From: Pseudobdellovibrionaceae bacterium
GTDB taxonomy: Bacteria; Bdellovibrionota; Bdellovibrionia; Bdellovibrionales; UBA1609
DNA: 64,000 nucleotides
Direction of reading: 5' to 3'
NCBI GenBank assembly: GCA_023954155.1
Contig: JAMLIO010000001.1
Location: 525,899 to 589,898 of the forward strand
Below are positions 25,361 through 33,089 of the stretch, piece by piece; positions within the stretch are counted from its first letter, which is position 1; every line of letters starts with the position of its first letter. The notes beneath the pieces were generated by a model. That model was given only the letters and a program-made list of their open reading frames with translations. It was not told where the DNA came from and did no database searches. A program made the translations under genes and the position numbers.

Positions 25361-26290
25361 ATGAGTCTAGAGTTTAAAATTTACAGTCCTACGGACTTTC
25401 CTGCATATTTGCCCAAGCTCAATCAGCTGTATGACCAATTGTTCGAGGGTGGGAAGGGTTTTCGTGCCCGACTGGTCACTCAAATTGCTGAATTTGTAAG
25501 CTTAGATGCCTCTACAACGAGTTTGCTCGCTCAAACCGTGGAGTTTATCCACAATTCTTCTTTGTTGCATGACGATCTGATTGATAAGGCTCCGATGAGG
25601 CGCGGCAAAGCGGCGGCCTGGATGGAGTATGGTCCAGAATATACGGTTCTTGCAGGGGATTATCTGTTGGCTCGTGTGGTGCTCAACCTGTCTCAGCATG
25701 GGCATATTGGTCTGGTGCAAATCACAGGTAAAGCTCTTTCTGATCTTCTAGAAGGGGAGTGGCTACAGGATAGCATTCGCCACGACATCAGTGTCACTTG
25801 GGAGCAGATGGATCGCATTCATCGCTTAAAAACCTCGTCTTTATTTTCTTGGTGTATTAAAGCGCCCTTTGTTTTTAAAAATTACAGTGATGATATTGTA
25901 AATCTATTATCCGAGATGGGTGATGATTTGGGAGCATTGCTGCAAAGAAGCGATGATCTTTTGGATTTTAATATCAGAAATGCTGAAGGCAAAACCACTT
26001 TTACAGATTTAAAGGCAGGTTATCTCAATCTCTTTTCTATTGAATTATTTCAAACACCAGAACAGCGTCAAAAGGCATTCCAGTTACAATCGCTAGAGCA
26101 AGTGTACGAATTGGTGGGCCAACAAAAATTTGAACACGCCTTAAACGCCTTTGACACCAAGAATGCAAAGCTTATTGCTGGGGTTGTGCAAAAGGCAGCA
26201 AAGATTCAAGAAAAATGCAACTTAAGTCCTGACTTTGTAGAATTTGTGGAAGCTATAGCGACTAAAATTTATTGGCGAGATCAATTGTAG
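25361..26290 (+). CDS. Trans-polyprenyl diphosphate synthase
   Basis: Isoprenoid chain-elongating enzyme, the probable source of the menaquinone side chain. The first Asp-rich motif is HDDLIDKAPMRRGK and the second QRSDDLLDF; both Mg-binding clusters are intact. After the second motif the usual DLREGKxTLP-type segment reads DLKAGYLNLFSIELF, missing the Lys and Leu-Pro. The 309-residue length fits octaprenyl/heptaprenyl synthases, but chain length cannot be told by eye. It is 200 bp downstream of the men operon, and its stop is directly followed by the GTG of the RsmJ-like gene. Confidence 0.85.
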   Translation: MSLEFKIYSPTDFPAYLPKLNQLYDQLFEGGKGFRARLVTQIAEFVSLDASTTSLLAQTVEFIHNSSLLHDDLIDKAPMRRGKAAAWMEYGPEYTVLAGDYLLARVVLNLSQHGHIGLVQITGKALSDLLEGEWLQDSIRHDISVTWEQMDRIHRLKTSSLFSWCIKAPFVFKNYSDDIVNLLSEMGDDLGALLQRSDDLLDFNIRNAEGKTTFTDLKAGYLNLFSIELFQTPEQRQKAFQLQSLEQVYELVGQQKFEHALNAFDTKNAKLIAGVVQKAAKIQEKCNLSPDFVEFVEAIATKIYWRDQL

Positions 26291-27061
26291 GTGAATGTTA
26301 AAGAGGTTCTCTTAGACCAAAACGCGGAAGAGTCCTCACTGCTCAGTGAGTTTCTGAACAAGTACAGTGACGCCTATTCTTTTCATCGGGTTCCTTTTTC
26401 AGGACAAGAGCAATTATTTTTAACTTGTCAGAATGACCGTGTGGGTTTGATCAAGGGCAAGCAAAAAATCTGCTGTGTGGATTGGACCGAAGAGACTTTG
26501 CTAAAGAGATTCGCTCAAACTTCAACAAAAGAAATATTCATTCAGGCTGTCACAAATAAAAAATCATCGACAGTGTTATATGATCTGACTGCGGGCATGG
26601 GTAAGGACTGTTTTATTGCCTCTAAATTTTTTGAACGTGTAGTTCTGGTTGAGAGAAACCCTATTGTGCACTTATTATTGCAGGATGGGCTGCGACGGGC
26701 TTTGAAGCACGACAAAGCCGCACGATTTGCCCGTAAGATTTTGTTACATTGTATGGACGCAGAGGTGGCATTGCACAGTATTCAGCAAGCCACTCCTAAT
26801 TTTCCATGGCCTGATGTGATCTATTTTGATTTTATGTTTGAAAATAAAAAATCCCAAAGCACAAAATCCATGGAGATTTTACGAGAGCTAGAATCAATGG
26901 ATGGTGACGCCAATATCAAAAACGGCGAGTTGATTTCACGAGCCTTAAATTTAAATCCTGCTCCCAAGGTGGTTCTTAAAGCAAAAAAACTTCCAGATGA
27001 CACAGAAGTGTCACCCAAGAAGACCTACACAGGGAAGGTCGTAGATTATCATGTGTTTTAG
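26291..27061 (+). CDS. RsmJ-like rRNA guanine-N2-methyltransferase, GTG start
   Basis: Probable 16S rRNA m2G1516 methyltransferase (RsmJ/YhiQ family). The SAM-binding region reads YDLTAGMGKDCFIASKFF, followed by LVERNPIVHLLLQDGLRRAL and VIYFDFMFENKKSQSTKSM, in the order seen in RsmJ (DLTAG, ERNP, DPMFP). The usual DPMFP is DFMFE here, changing the Pro next to the motif Asp. The family call rests on motif order. The GTG at 26291 immediately follows the previous stop; there is no ribosome site other than in the coding end. It is convergent with the next gene, 8 bp apart. Confidence 0.75.
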   Translation: MNVKEVLLDQNAEESSLLSEFLNKYSDAYSFHRVPFSGQEQLFLTCQNDRVGLIKGKQKICCVDWTEETLLKRFAQTSTKEIFIQAVTNKKSSTVLYDLTAGMGKDCFIASKFFERVVLVERNPIVHLLLQDGLRRALKHDKAARFARKILLHCMDAEVALHSIQQATPNFPWPDVIYFDFMFENKKSQSTKSMEILRELESMDGDANIKNGELISRALNLNPAPKVVLKAKKLPDDTEVSPKKTYTGKVVDYHVF

Positions 27062-27069
27062 ATGTGATT

Positions 27070-27861
27070 TTAATGTTGGACGGACAAAATCTCTTGGCTG
27101 ATAAACTTCAAACCCTTTAGCTCCACCAACGCGTTGAGGACTGTGGGGGAAACATCTTTAGGGTTTACAAAATCCACATAACGACTCAGGTCCATAAGAG
27201 CGTCGCTGAATTGTCCTAAGTTTTTCTTCAGTAACCCACGTCGGGCATACCAGAAGACCTCTTCGGGTTTGATAGAAAGCACGCAATCATAAAGAAAAAG
27301 AGTTTTCTCGTACTCATTAGTAAACAGATGTGTGTCTGCAAGATCAGACAGCAGGTAGTAAAATTGAGTGACAATATCAGTTCTTTGTTGTGGTGCAGGT
27401 GTGGGCGTCAGAGCCTGACCTGTGGCGCGCTGGCCTTTGTGGCATAAATCAATCACTAAGGTTTTGCTTTCATCAGAGATGCGGATAAGGTGAGGACGGC
27501 TTTCGCACCAAACCTGGGATCGAATATTGAGCTTATTAAGAAGATATTGATAAACAATAGAGACCAACTGAGGGTGACCAGATTTTGTCTGGAAGAAATC
27601 CTCTAGAAATAATGTAGCAGGAGTTTCAGTGGTGAGAGTGAACTTTTCTTTTTCGAAAAAGAAGGCGTTTAGGGTTTTTAGCTTTTCATCTAGACTAAGG
27701 TTGATAGAGGCAAACTCGTCACCCCATTTTAAAAGTTTATTGGAAGAGGTAAATTTATAATCGTCATTCCCAAAATGGAAATGCATGAGGTCCAACAGTT
27801 GAATAATGGATTCGGGTTTATCCCAAGATATAGCCCGAAGTAGAGTGTTAAATTCCCCCAT
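27070..27861 (-). CDS. SirB1-like transglutaminase-fold/TPR protein
   Basis: A 263-residue cytosolic protein resembling the SirB1 (COG2912) family: an N-terminal helical part, the LSLDEKLKTLNAFFFEKEKF segment, GHPQLVSIVYQYLLNKLNI (family pattern GxPISLxxLYxxxAxRLxL), and C-terminal TPR-like helices near 190-240 (FLYDCVLSIKPEEVFWYARR). The family's biochemical role is not established. The Cys/His/Asp catalytic set of true transglutaminases is not evident. The start ATG at 27861 is close to GAGAGGGG on the coding strand. Confidence is moderate. Confidence 0.6.
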   Translation of the reverse strand: MGEFNTLLRAISWDKPESIIQLLDLMHFHFGNDDYKFTSSNKLLKWGDEFASINLSLDEKLKTLNAFFFEKEKFTLTTETPATLFLEDFFQTKSGHPQLVSIVYQYLLNKLNIRSQVWCESRPHLIRISDESKTLVIDLCHKGQRATGQALTPTPAPQQRTDIVTQFYYLLSDLADTHLFTNEYEKTLFLYDCVLSIKPEEVFWYARRGLLKKNLGQFSDALMDLSRYVDFVNPKDVSPTVLNALVELKGLKFISQEILSVQH

Positions 27862-27981
27862 TCCACCCCTCTCGTTGCTTATAGATATTAAATGGAGGTA
27901 TTCTTGACAAGACAGAATTGTGTTAGGACATATTTTGTAAGCGAGATGTAAATTTTACGCCTAGAAGTGCGGAGGTGGCCG

Positions 27982-28842
27982 ATGAGCCAATCAGAAGACG
28001 AATTGCGTCGCGAATGTGAGATACTCAGAGCACAACTTGTGCAAAAGACACATGTTATTGAAGTGTTTAAGGCGGAGTTGGAGAAGACCAATGAAGTGCT
28101 AGTTGGACTTAAGAAAAAATTACAAAACGACTATAAGGCACTCACTTCATTATTTAGATTTATTGTTCCGACAAAAAATCCACAAATTACAGGCTTTGAA
28201 TTTAGCACACAGTATAAACCTGGGTCTCAGGTCAATGGGGATTATTTTGATATTTTTGAACACAAAGACAAATTGAAGTTCGGCACGATGATGAGTCGTA
28301 GCCAAAGCCCTAGCTCATCGGCTGTGGTTTTGGGTTTAATTTTGAAAATGGGTCGAGAGCTAGACCACATGCAGACTCACCACCCCTCAGACACTTTATC
28401 GCATTTGGTGTCAGAGCTGAGCAAAGACCTTAAAGAGATGCCTGATATTCTATTGGGTTATTTTGATAAACGCAGTTATGTCTACAGTTATGCCTTTACG
28501 GGCAAGATGTTTGGTATGGTGTATTCTATCCAAAACTCTAAGTGGGTTGATCTTTTTAATGGCAAAAAAGACCTAGAGACCCATGAGGTCAAATTGGAAG
28601 GCAAAGACCGTGTGGTTTTGATTTCTGAAGGTTTTTTTCAAAGCCCTAATTCTAAGGGCGAGCTATTGGCTCATGAAGATGTGATGGCTGTACTTGCTAA
28701 TATCAGCCCTGACAGTGGGCCGCATGATGTGCGTCATGAACTGTTGTATCTTCTGGACCAGCATTTGGTGGGAATGCCACAGGCGCATGATGTGACGCTT
28801 GTGATCTTCTCGCCAGACGAACCAGTACTTCGTTTAGCTTAA
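27982..28842 (+). CDS. Degenerate SpoIIE/RsbU-type phosphatase-fold protein
   Basis: A 286-residue protein: N-terminal coiled coil (about 1-55, CEILRAQLVQKTHVIEVFKA), then a domain laid out like RsbU/SpoIIE PP2C phosphatases (YKPGSQVNGDYFDIFE corresponds to the GGDYYD motif). The expected DVSGHGxxAA becomes MMSRSQSPSSSA, TDGxxE becomes ISEGFF, and only HDVTLVIF near the end matches the last motif. Two metal-binding Asp positions are therefore missing, so it may be a non-catalytic regulator. GGAGGTGG sets the ATG at 27982. The anti-sigma partners normally found with such proteins are not nearby. Confidence 0.65.
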   Translation: MSQSEDELRRECEILRAQLVQKTHVIEVFKAELEKTNEVLVGLKKKLQNDYKALTSLFRFIVPTKNPQITGFEFSTQYKPGSQVNGDYFDIFEHKDKLKFGTMMSRSQSPSSSAVVLGLILKMGRELDHMQTHHPSDTLSHLVSELSKDLKEMPDILLGYFDKRSYVYSYAFTGKMFGMVYSIQNSKWVDLFNGKKDLETHEVKLEGKDRVVLISEGFFQSPNSKGELLAHEDVMAVLANISPDSGPHDVRHELLYLLDQHLVGMPQAHDVTLVIFSPDEPVLRLA

Positions 28843-28915
28843 GAGTCGAACAGTTTACGCGACTTAGTTTTTTTGATACCACAAGAGATACTACTGATTA
28901 AAGGAGATAAGAAAA

Positions 28916-30034
28916 ATGGCTGAGATTTATGAAGGTGCAATTGATAAGGGTTTGGAAGGGGTTGTGGCCTGCTCTACAGCCATTTCATCTATTGTAGACG
29001 CAACACTTTGTTACCGTGGATACACCATTGAAGATTTAGCTGCAAATGCCAATTATGAAGAGACCGTGTATCTGTTGTGGAACGACAAAAAGCCTACAGA
29101 TGTTGAACTGAAAACCTACAAAGAAAAAATCAATGCCAATTTAAATCTAGAGCCTGAGTTGCAGGATATTTTAAGGAAAGTTCCTACAGACATTCACCCT
29201 ATGTCTTGGCTAAGAACTGCGGTGTCGCTAGTGGCTCACTGGGATAGCAATGCCAATGAAATTGATAACAAAAGTCGCGAAGAGATCGGCTTTAAATTGG
29301 TAGCCAAGCTTCCTTTGCTCGTCGCATTTTATGAAAACTTAAGAAAGGGCAAAACAGACGCTTTACCTGAGCTGCAACCTGAAAAAGGAATTGCGTGGAA
29401 TTTCTTGTATGCGCTTAATGGTAAAGAGCCTTCTGCCAATGCCGTAAAGATTTTTGATACCTGTTTAGTATTGCATGCCGATCACGAATTGAACTGTTCG
29501 GCCTTTGCTTCAAGAGTCACTACATCTTCTTTGAGCGATGTGTACTCTGCGGTAGTCAGTGCCATTGGGGCTCTTAAAGGACCTTTGCATGGGGGAGCCA
29601 ACGAACAGGTGATGCTCATGTTAAAAGAAGTAGCTACAGTGGAAAAGGCAAAAACCTGGGTGAAAGACGCCTTGGCGAATAAAGTTAAAATCATGGGCTT
29701 TGGTCACCGTGTGTATAAAAATGGTGATCCAAGAGCAAAAATCTTAAAAGGCATGAGCCAATCTTTGTGCGAAGAAACAGGAATGTCACAGTATTATGAA
29801 ATGTCAAATTTGATCGAAGAGACCGTTAAAAACGAAAAAGGTCTACTTCCTAACGTCGATTTCTATTCTGCAACAGTGTATTACGCTATGGGCATCCCTA
29901 TTGATCTGTACACTCCGATTTTTGCAGTATCACGTGTATCGGGTTGGCTGGCTCATATTTACGAACAGCTTGATAACAACAGAATTTATAGACCTCGTGG
30001 GAAATGGGTCGGACACACTGGATTGAAGTGGTAG
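28916..30034 (+). CDS. gltA: Citrate synthase
   Basis: Condenses acetyl-CoA and oxaloacetate at the entry of the TCA cycle. Catalytic motifs are GALKGPLHGGANEQVMLML (His), IMGFGHRVYKNGDPRA (His) and NVDFYSATVYYAMGIP (Asp). The 372-residue length is that of the short Gram-positive/archaeal-type and methylcitrate synthases rather than the 430-residue E. coli enzyme, so some methylcitrate activity cannot be excluded; no prp genes are nearby. AAAGGAG precedes the ATG. The stop lies inside a hairpin shared with the convergent elbB gene. Confidence 0.92.
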   Translation: MAEIYEGAIDKGLEGVVACSTAISSIVDATLCYRGYTIEDLAANANYEETVYLLWNDKKPTDVELKTYKEKINANLNLEPELQDILRKVPTDIHPMSWLRTAVSLVAHWDSNANEIDNKSREEIGFKLVAKLPLLVAFYENLRKGKTDALPELQPEKGIAWNFLYALNGKEPSANAVKIFDTCLVLHADHELNCSAFASRVTTSSLSDVYSAVVSAIGALKGPLHGGANEQVMLMLKEVATVEKAKTWVKDALANKVKIMGFGHRVYKNGDPRAKILKGMSQSLCEETGMSQYYEMSNLIEETVKNEKGLLPNVDFYSATVYYAMGIPIDLYTPIFAVSRVSGWLAHIYEQLDNNRIYRPRGKWVGHTGLKW

Positions 30035-30058
30035 AAGTGGCTCTTAAGCCATTTCTAC
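30031..30058. terminator. Hairpin overlapping the convergent ends of gltA and elbB
   Basis: GTAGAAGTGGCT and AGCCATTTCTAC form a 12-bp stem with one G-U pair and a CTTA loop. It covers the gltA stop codon and the last elbB codons. Position between convergent genes suggests a bidirectional terminator; there is no U-tract. Confidence 0.45.
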
Positions 30059-30703
30059 AAATTCAGCGACAGCCTTTTGTATGCCTGTAAAAACTTGATG
30101 AGGTTTTGCTTCATACATATAAGCTGGAGTGCTGATCACCTTAGCCTCTCTGTCAGTCACAAAATCATCTACAGTACACTCGACGTGCTCGCATCCTGTC
30201 TTTTGGATCTCTGCTGCGGTGGCTTTATCGTTACCGATGGTTAAATTCACTGGTGTGATTTGTCCCAACACTCTGGCGATCAACGCGGGAGCAATGCAAA
30301 TGGCTAGAATAGGTTTGCTAGATTCATAAAATGCTTCAATGGTCTCTTTGACTTTAGGGTGAACAGAGCATTTAGAACCATCTTGTGCCCAAGAGCATAG
30401 GTTTTTAGCTACACCATATCCACCAGGAAACACAATACCATCAAAGAGTTTAGGATTTAAGTCAGCAATGTCTTGAATGTTACCACGGGCAATTCGTGCA
30501 GACTCTTCGAGAGTGTTACGAGGAGCGGGCTCTAACAGACTCTCGTCAACGTGGGATGTGGGTTTAAGAGTCACCTTGGGAGCAAAAATCTTATAATCCA
30601 CACCTTGCGCGGAAAGGGCAATCAGTGCAGACGTGGCCTCGGTGATCTCGCTTCCATCCAAATATCCGCAGCCAGACAAAATAACGGCAATTTTCTTTTG
30701 CAT
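30044..30703 (-). CDS. elbB: ElbB-type DJ-1/PfpI-superfamily protein
   Basis: A 219-residue protein of the class I glutamine amidotransferase-like superfamily, most like ElbB (GlyIII-type glyoxalase, earlier linked to isoprenoid synthesis). Motifs: VILSGCGYLDGSEITEA, FDGIVFPGGYGVAKNLC and ILAICIAPALIARVLG with the nucleophile Cys in AICIAP. ElbB of E. coli has low glyoxalase activity; the physiological role is unclear. The ATG at 30703 follows AGGAG. The longer frame starting at 30739 overlaps the nth promoter region. It is divergent from nth. Confidence 0.85.
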   Translation of the reverse strand: MQKKIAVILSGCGYLDGSEITEATSALIALSAQGVDYKIFAPKVTLKPTSHVDESLLEPAPRNTLEESARIARGNIQDIADLNPKLFDGIVFPGGYGVAKNLCSWAQDGSKCSVHPKVKETIEAFYESSKPILAICIAPALIARVLGQITPVNLTIGNDKATAAEIQKTGCEHVECTVDDFVTDREAKVISTPAYMYEAKPHQVFTGIQKAVAEFVEMA

Positions 30704-30748
30704 TTTGGGTACTCCTCTTGCTTTAAGTTTAGTATACATGATCGTAAG

Positions 30749-31543
30749 ATGACAATGAAATCCAAAACATCAAAGTCAAAAAATACTCAGACAGGACGAA
30801 GCCAAAGGTCCAAAGGACTTGTTTATAAGGCGGTACGCTCGAAAGCTTCCAACAGTCGTGAGTCGAGCCAGAGAGTGTATAAGACTCCGAAGGCTTTTAC
30901 GAGTTGGGTTAAAAAACTAATTCATTTGATGAACACATATTATCCTGATGTTAAATGTGCGTTAAACTATTCTAATCCTGAAGAACTTTTGGTGGCGACG
31001 ATTCTAAGTGCACAGTGTACGGATAAGAGAGTAAATATTGTCACTGAAACCTTATTTAAAAAATATAAAGTACCTCAAGACTTAGCCACCATAGACCTTG
31101 AGGAGTTAGAGCAGGCCATTAAGTCTACAGGATTTTATAAAAATAAAGCCAAAAACATTAAAGCCTGTTGCCAGGAATTAGTGAGAGTACATGGTGGGCG
31201 CGTGCCTCCTGATATGGAAAAGCTCAAAGCCCTTGCGGGTGTAGGGCGAAAGACCGCCAATGTGGTTCTGGGGGAGTGCTTTCAGATTGCTGATGGGATT
31301 GTGGTGGACACCCATGTTAGACGACTCAGTAATCGGTTTGAGCTGACACAATCACAGAATCCTATTGTGATTGAAAAAGACCTGCAAAAGATCATTCCTC
31401 CAAAGCACTGGATTGAGTTTTCTCATTGGTTGATTCACCATGGTCGAGGTCCATGTAAAGCCCAGCGTCCTAGATGTGAAGACTGTTTTTTGATGAAAGA
31501 CTGCCCTTCTTCAACTCAAAGGGGCTTGCTCATTGCTAAATAA
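30749..31543 (+). CDS. nth: Endonuclease III
   Basis: Base-excision repair DNA glycosylase/AP lyase for oxidised pyrimidines. The helix-hairpin-helix with catalytic Lys is LAGVGRKTANVVL, the catalytic Asp is in IVVDTHVRRLSNR, and the 4Fe-4S cluster motif Cx6Cx2Cx5C is CKAQRPRCEDCFLMKDC. An extra N-terminal extension of about 45 residues is rich in Lys and Ser (MTMKSKTSKSKNTQTGRSQR), giving 264 residues against 211 in E. coli. Starts at 30749 or 30755 are possible; there is no clear ribosome site. DoxX follows 17 bp downstream. Confidence 0.92.
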   Translation: MTMKSKTSKSKNTQTGRSQRSKGLVYKAVRSKASNSRESSQRVYKTPKAFTSWVKKLIHLMNTYYPDVKCALNYSNPEELLVATILSAQCTDKRVNIVTETLFKKYKVPQDLATIDLEELEQAIKSTGFYKNKAKNIKACCQELVRVHGGRVPPDMEKLKALAGVGRKTANVVLGECFQIADGIVVDTHVRRLSNRFELTQSQNPIVIEKDLQKIIPPKHWIEFSHWLIHHGRGPCKAQRPRCEDCFLMKDCPSSTQRGLLIAK

Positions 31544-31560
31544 AAATCTAAGTTAGAGAT

Positions 31561-32043
31561 ATGATTAAAGAGCTCAGTGAAAGTTTAAGATATGTTGGTC
31601 ATTATTTTGCCCTTTGTTTTTTGCGCATTTCTATAGGTATTTATGTTTGGCAGTGGGGTTGGGCGAAGTGGACGGGCAATTATCTGACCGACCCTATCTT
31701 GGCAGGAAACATTGAGCAGTGGGCAGTAAAGAATAGACCGCCTTTTTTTATTGAGACTTTATTCACAGACTATATGACAACATACTGGTCTGTGGTGGCT
31801 TACGCTCAGACGATATTTGAACTCTTAGCGGGGTTTTTACTGATTATAGGTTTCTGTGTACGCCCTACGAGTTTACTACTTGTCGTATATTTTTGGTTTT
31901 TTTCTTACATCGAACCACAGACGTCTTGGAATTTTATCAATCTCTTTCTGCTTTCTTTATTTACGGTAAGCTGGGCAGGAGCTGGCCGTTGCTTGGGGAT
32001 TGATTATTATTTCTATAAAAGACGTCGTGGACTTTTGTGGTAA
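31561..32043 (+). CDS. DoxX-family inner-membrane protein
   Basis: A 160-residue membrane protein with four hydrophobic segments and the DoxX look (FLRISIGIYVWQWGWAKW, then ELLAGFLLIIGFCVRPTSLL). DoxX-type proteins are linked to redox and sulfur metabolism, with no single function. Its stop overlaps the GTG start of the thiamine-binding protein gene by seven bases, so it is in the ABC transporter operon; a role as an accessory membrane component is possible but unproven. Confidence 0.78.
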   Translation: MIKELSESLRYVGHYFALCFLRISIGIYVWQWGWAKWTGNYLTDPILAGNIEQWAVKNRPPFFIETLFTDYMTTYWSVVAYAQTIFELLAGFLLIIGFCVRPTSLLLVVYFWFFSYIEPQTSWNFINLFLLSLFTVSWAGAGRCLGIDYYFYKRRRGLLW

Positions 32044-33089
32044 AGATTTTGAGCCTGCATTTTTTTGCAGGCCTCATCTTGGTCTCTCTGACATACCTGC
32101 GTTTTACCCCTAAAAACTACTTTCGCGAATGCGATTTAAAGATCATCACCTATTCGTCGTTTTACGAAGGTGCAGGTAAAGATATGTTTGCCAAGTACGA
32201 GGAAGAGTTTCTGTGTAAATTGCAAGTTAAAATTTTAAAAACAGCGGGAATGCTTTCCCAGGTTACAAATTTAAGTGAAGACTATGATGTGATATTAGGT
32301 GTGGACCAGTATCAGATGGATGAGATAGATGTGGCTCCCTTTTTATTGGATCAAGAAGATTTTCATTTAGAAAAGTATGACATCGCAGAGTTCAATTCTT
32401 TTTACATGCAAGGTGCATTTCAATTAGACTCCGCCCCTCTGACCTATTTTATCAGACAAAAAATGGTGGCAGATGAAGACCCGTATAAGATTGTGAGTTT
32501 TTTTTCTTTTGATGATTTTTTAATTTTTTTAAAAGATCAAAATATCAAAGTGGCCGTACCCTCGCCAAGTACGAGTGTGGTGGGACGATTGTACTTAAAT
32601 TGGATTGTTGATCATGTGAAGTCTGCCAAAGAGTTTTTATCCGAAAAAAACTTTGTCTCTGTCAGTTCATGGACGGAAGCCTTTGGATTATTTGAGAAGT
32701 CTTTAGTGGGAGGTTTTGTCACCTATGAAACATCACAAAATCATCTTTACCAGCAAAATCGTATTCTTATAGAGAAGAATAAAAATTCCAAGACTCCGCA
32801 AGAAGAGATCACACAGACCGTAAAGGTGGAAATTCAGAGTGGGCATCCTAACTATATGGAGTATTTTTTAATTTCCAATGCCTCTAAGGCCAGTAAGGAA
32901 GATAAATATAGGTTTGTAAAATTCATCTACCGACCTGACAATCAAGAACTGCTTTTTGTGAAGAATTACATGTGGCCTGTCACCTATAAGCCGCAAGAGG
33001 CTTCACATGTCCGCAAGATTAAAGTGAGCCCTTTAAAAACAAGATTCAAACAAAAAGAAATTTTGCGTTTATGGGAGGAGTTAAAATGA
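32037..33089 (+). CDS. thiB: ABC transporter substrate-binding protein, ThiB-like
   Basis: Probable thiamine-binding protein of an importer. A 350-residue protein with an N-terminal hydrophobic signal/anchor segment (LSLHFFAGLILVSLTYL). It follows ThiB in order: DLKIITYSSFYEGAGKDMF, YDVILGVDQYQMDEI, PSPSTSVVGRLYLNWI (ThiB DPRTSTPGxG) and SWTEAFGLFEKSLVGGFVTY. Divergence is high, so iron or another ligand cannot be excluded. The start is the GTG at 32037 overlapping doxX; the stop overlaps the permease ATG (ATGA). No TPP riboswitch was seen upstream of the operon. Confidence 0.72.
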   Translation: MVKILSLHFFAGLILVSLTYLRFTPKNYFRECDLKIITYSSFYEGAGKDMFAKYEEEFLCKLQVKILKTAGMLSQVTNLSEDYDVILGVDQYQMDEIDVAPFLLDQEDFHLEKYDIAEFNSFYMQGAFQLDSAPLTYFIRQKMVADEDPYKIVSFFSFDDFLIFLKDQNIKVAVPSPSTSVVGRLYLNWIVDHVKSAKEFLSEKNFVSVSSWTEAFGLFEKSLVGGFVTYETSQNHLYQQNRILIEKNKNSKTPQEEITQTVKVEIQSGHPNYMEYFLISNASKASKEDKYRFVKFIYRPDNQELLFVKNYMWPVTYKPQEASHVRKIKVSPLKTRFKQKEILRLWEELK

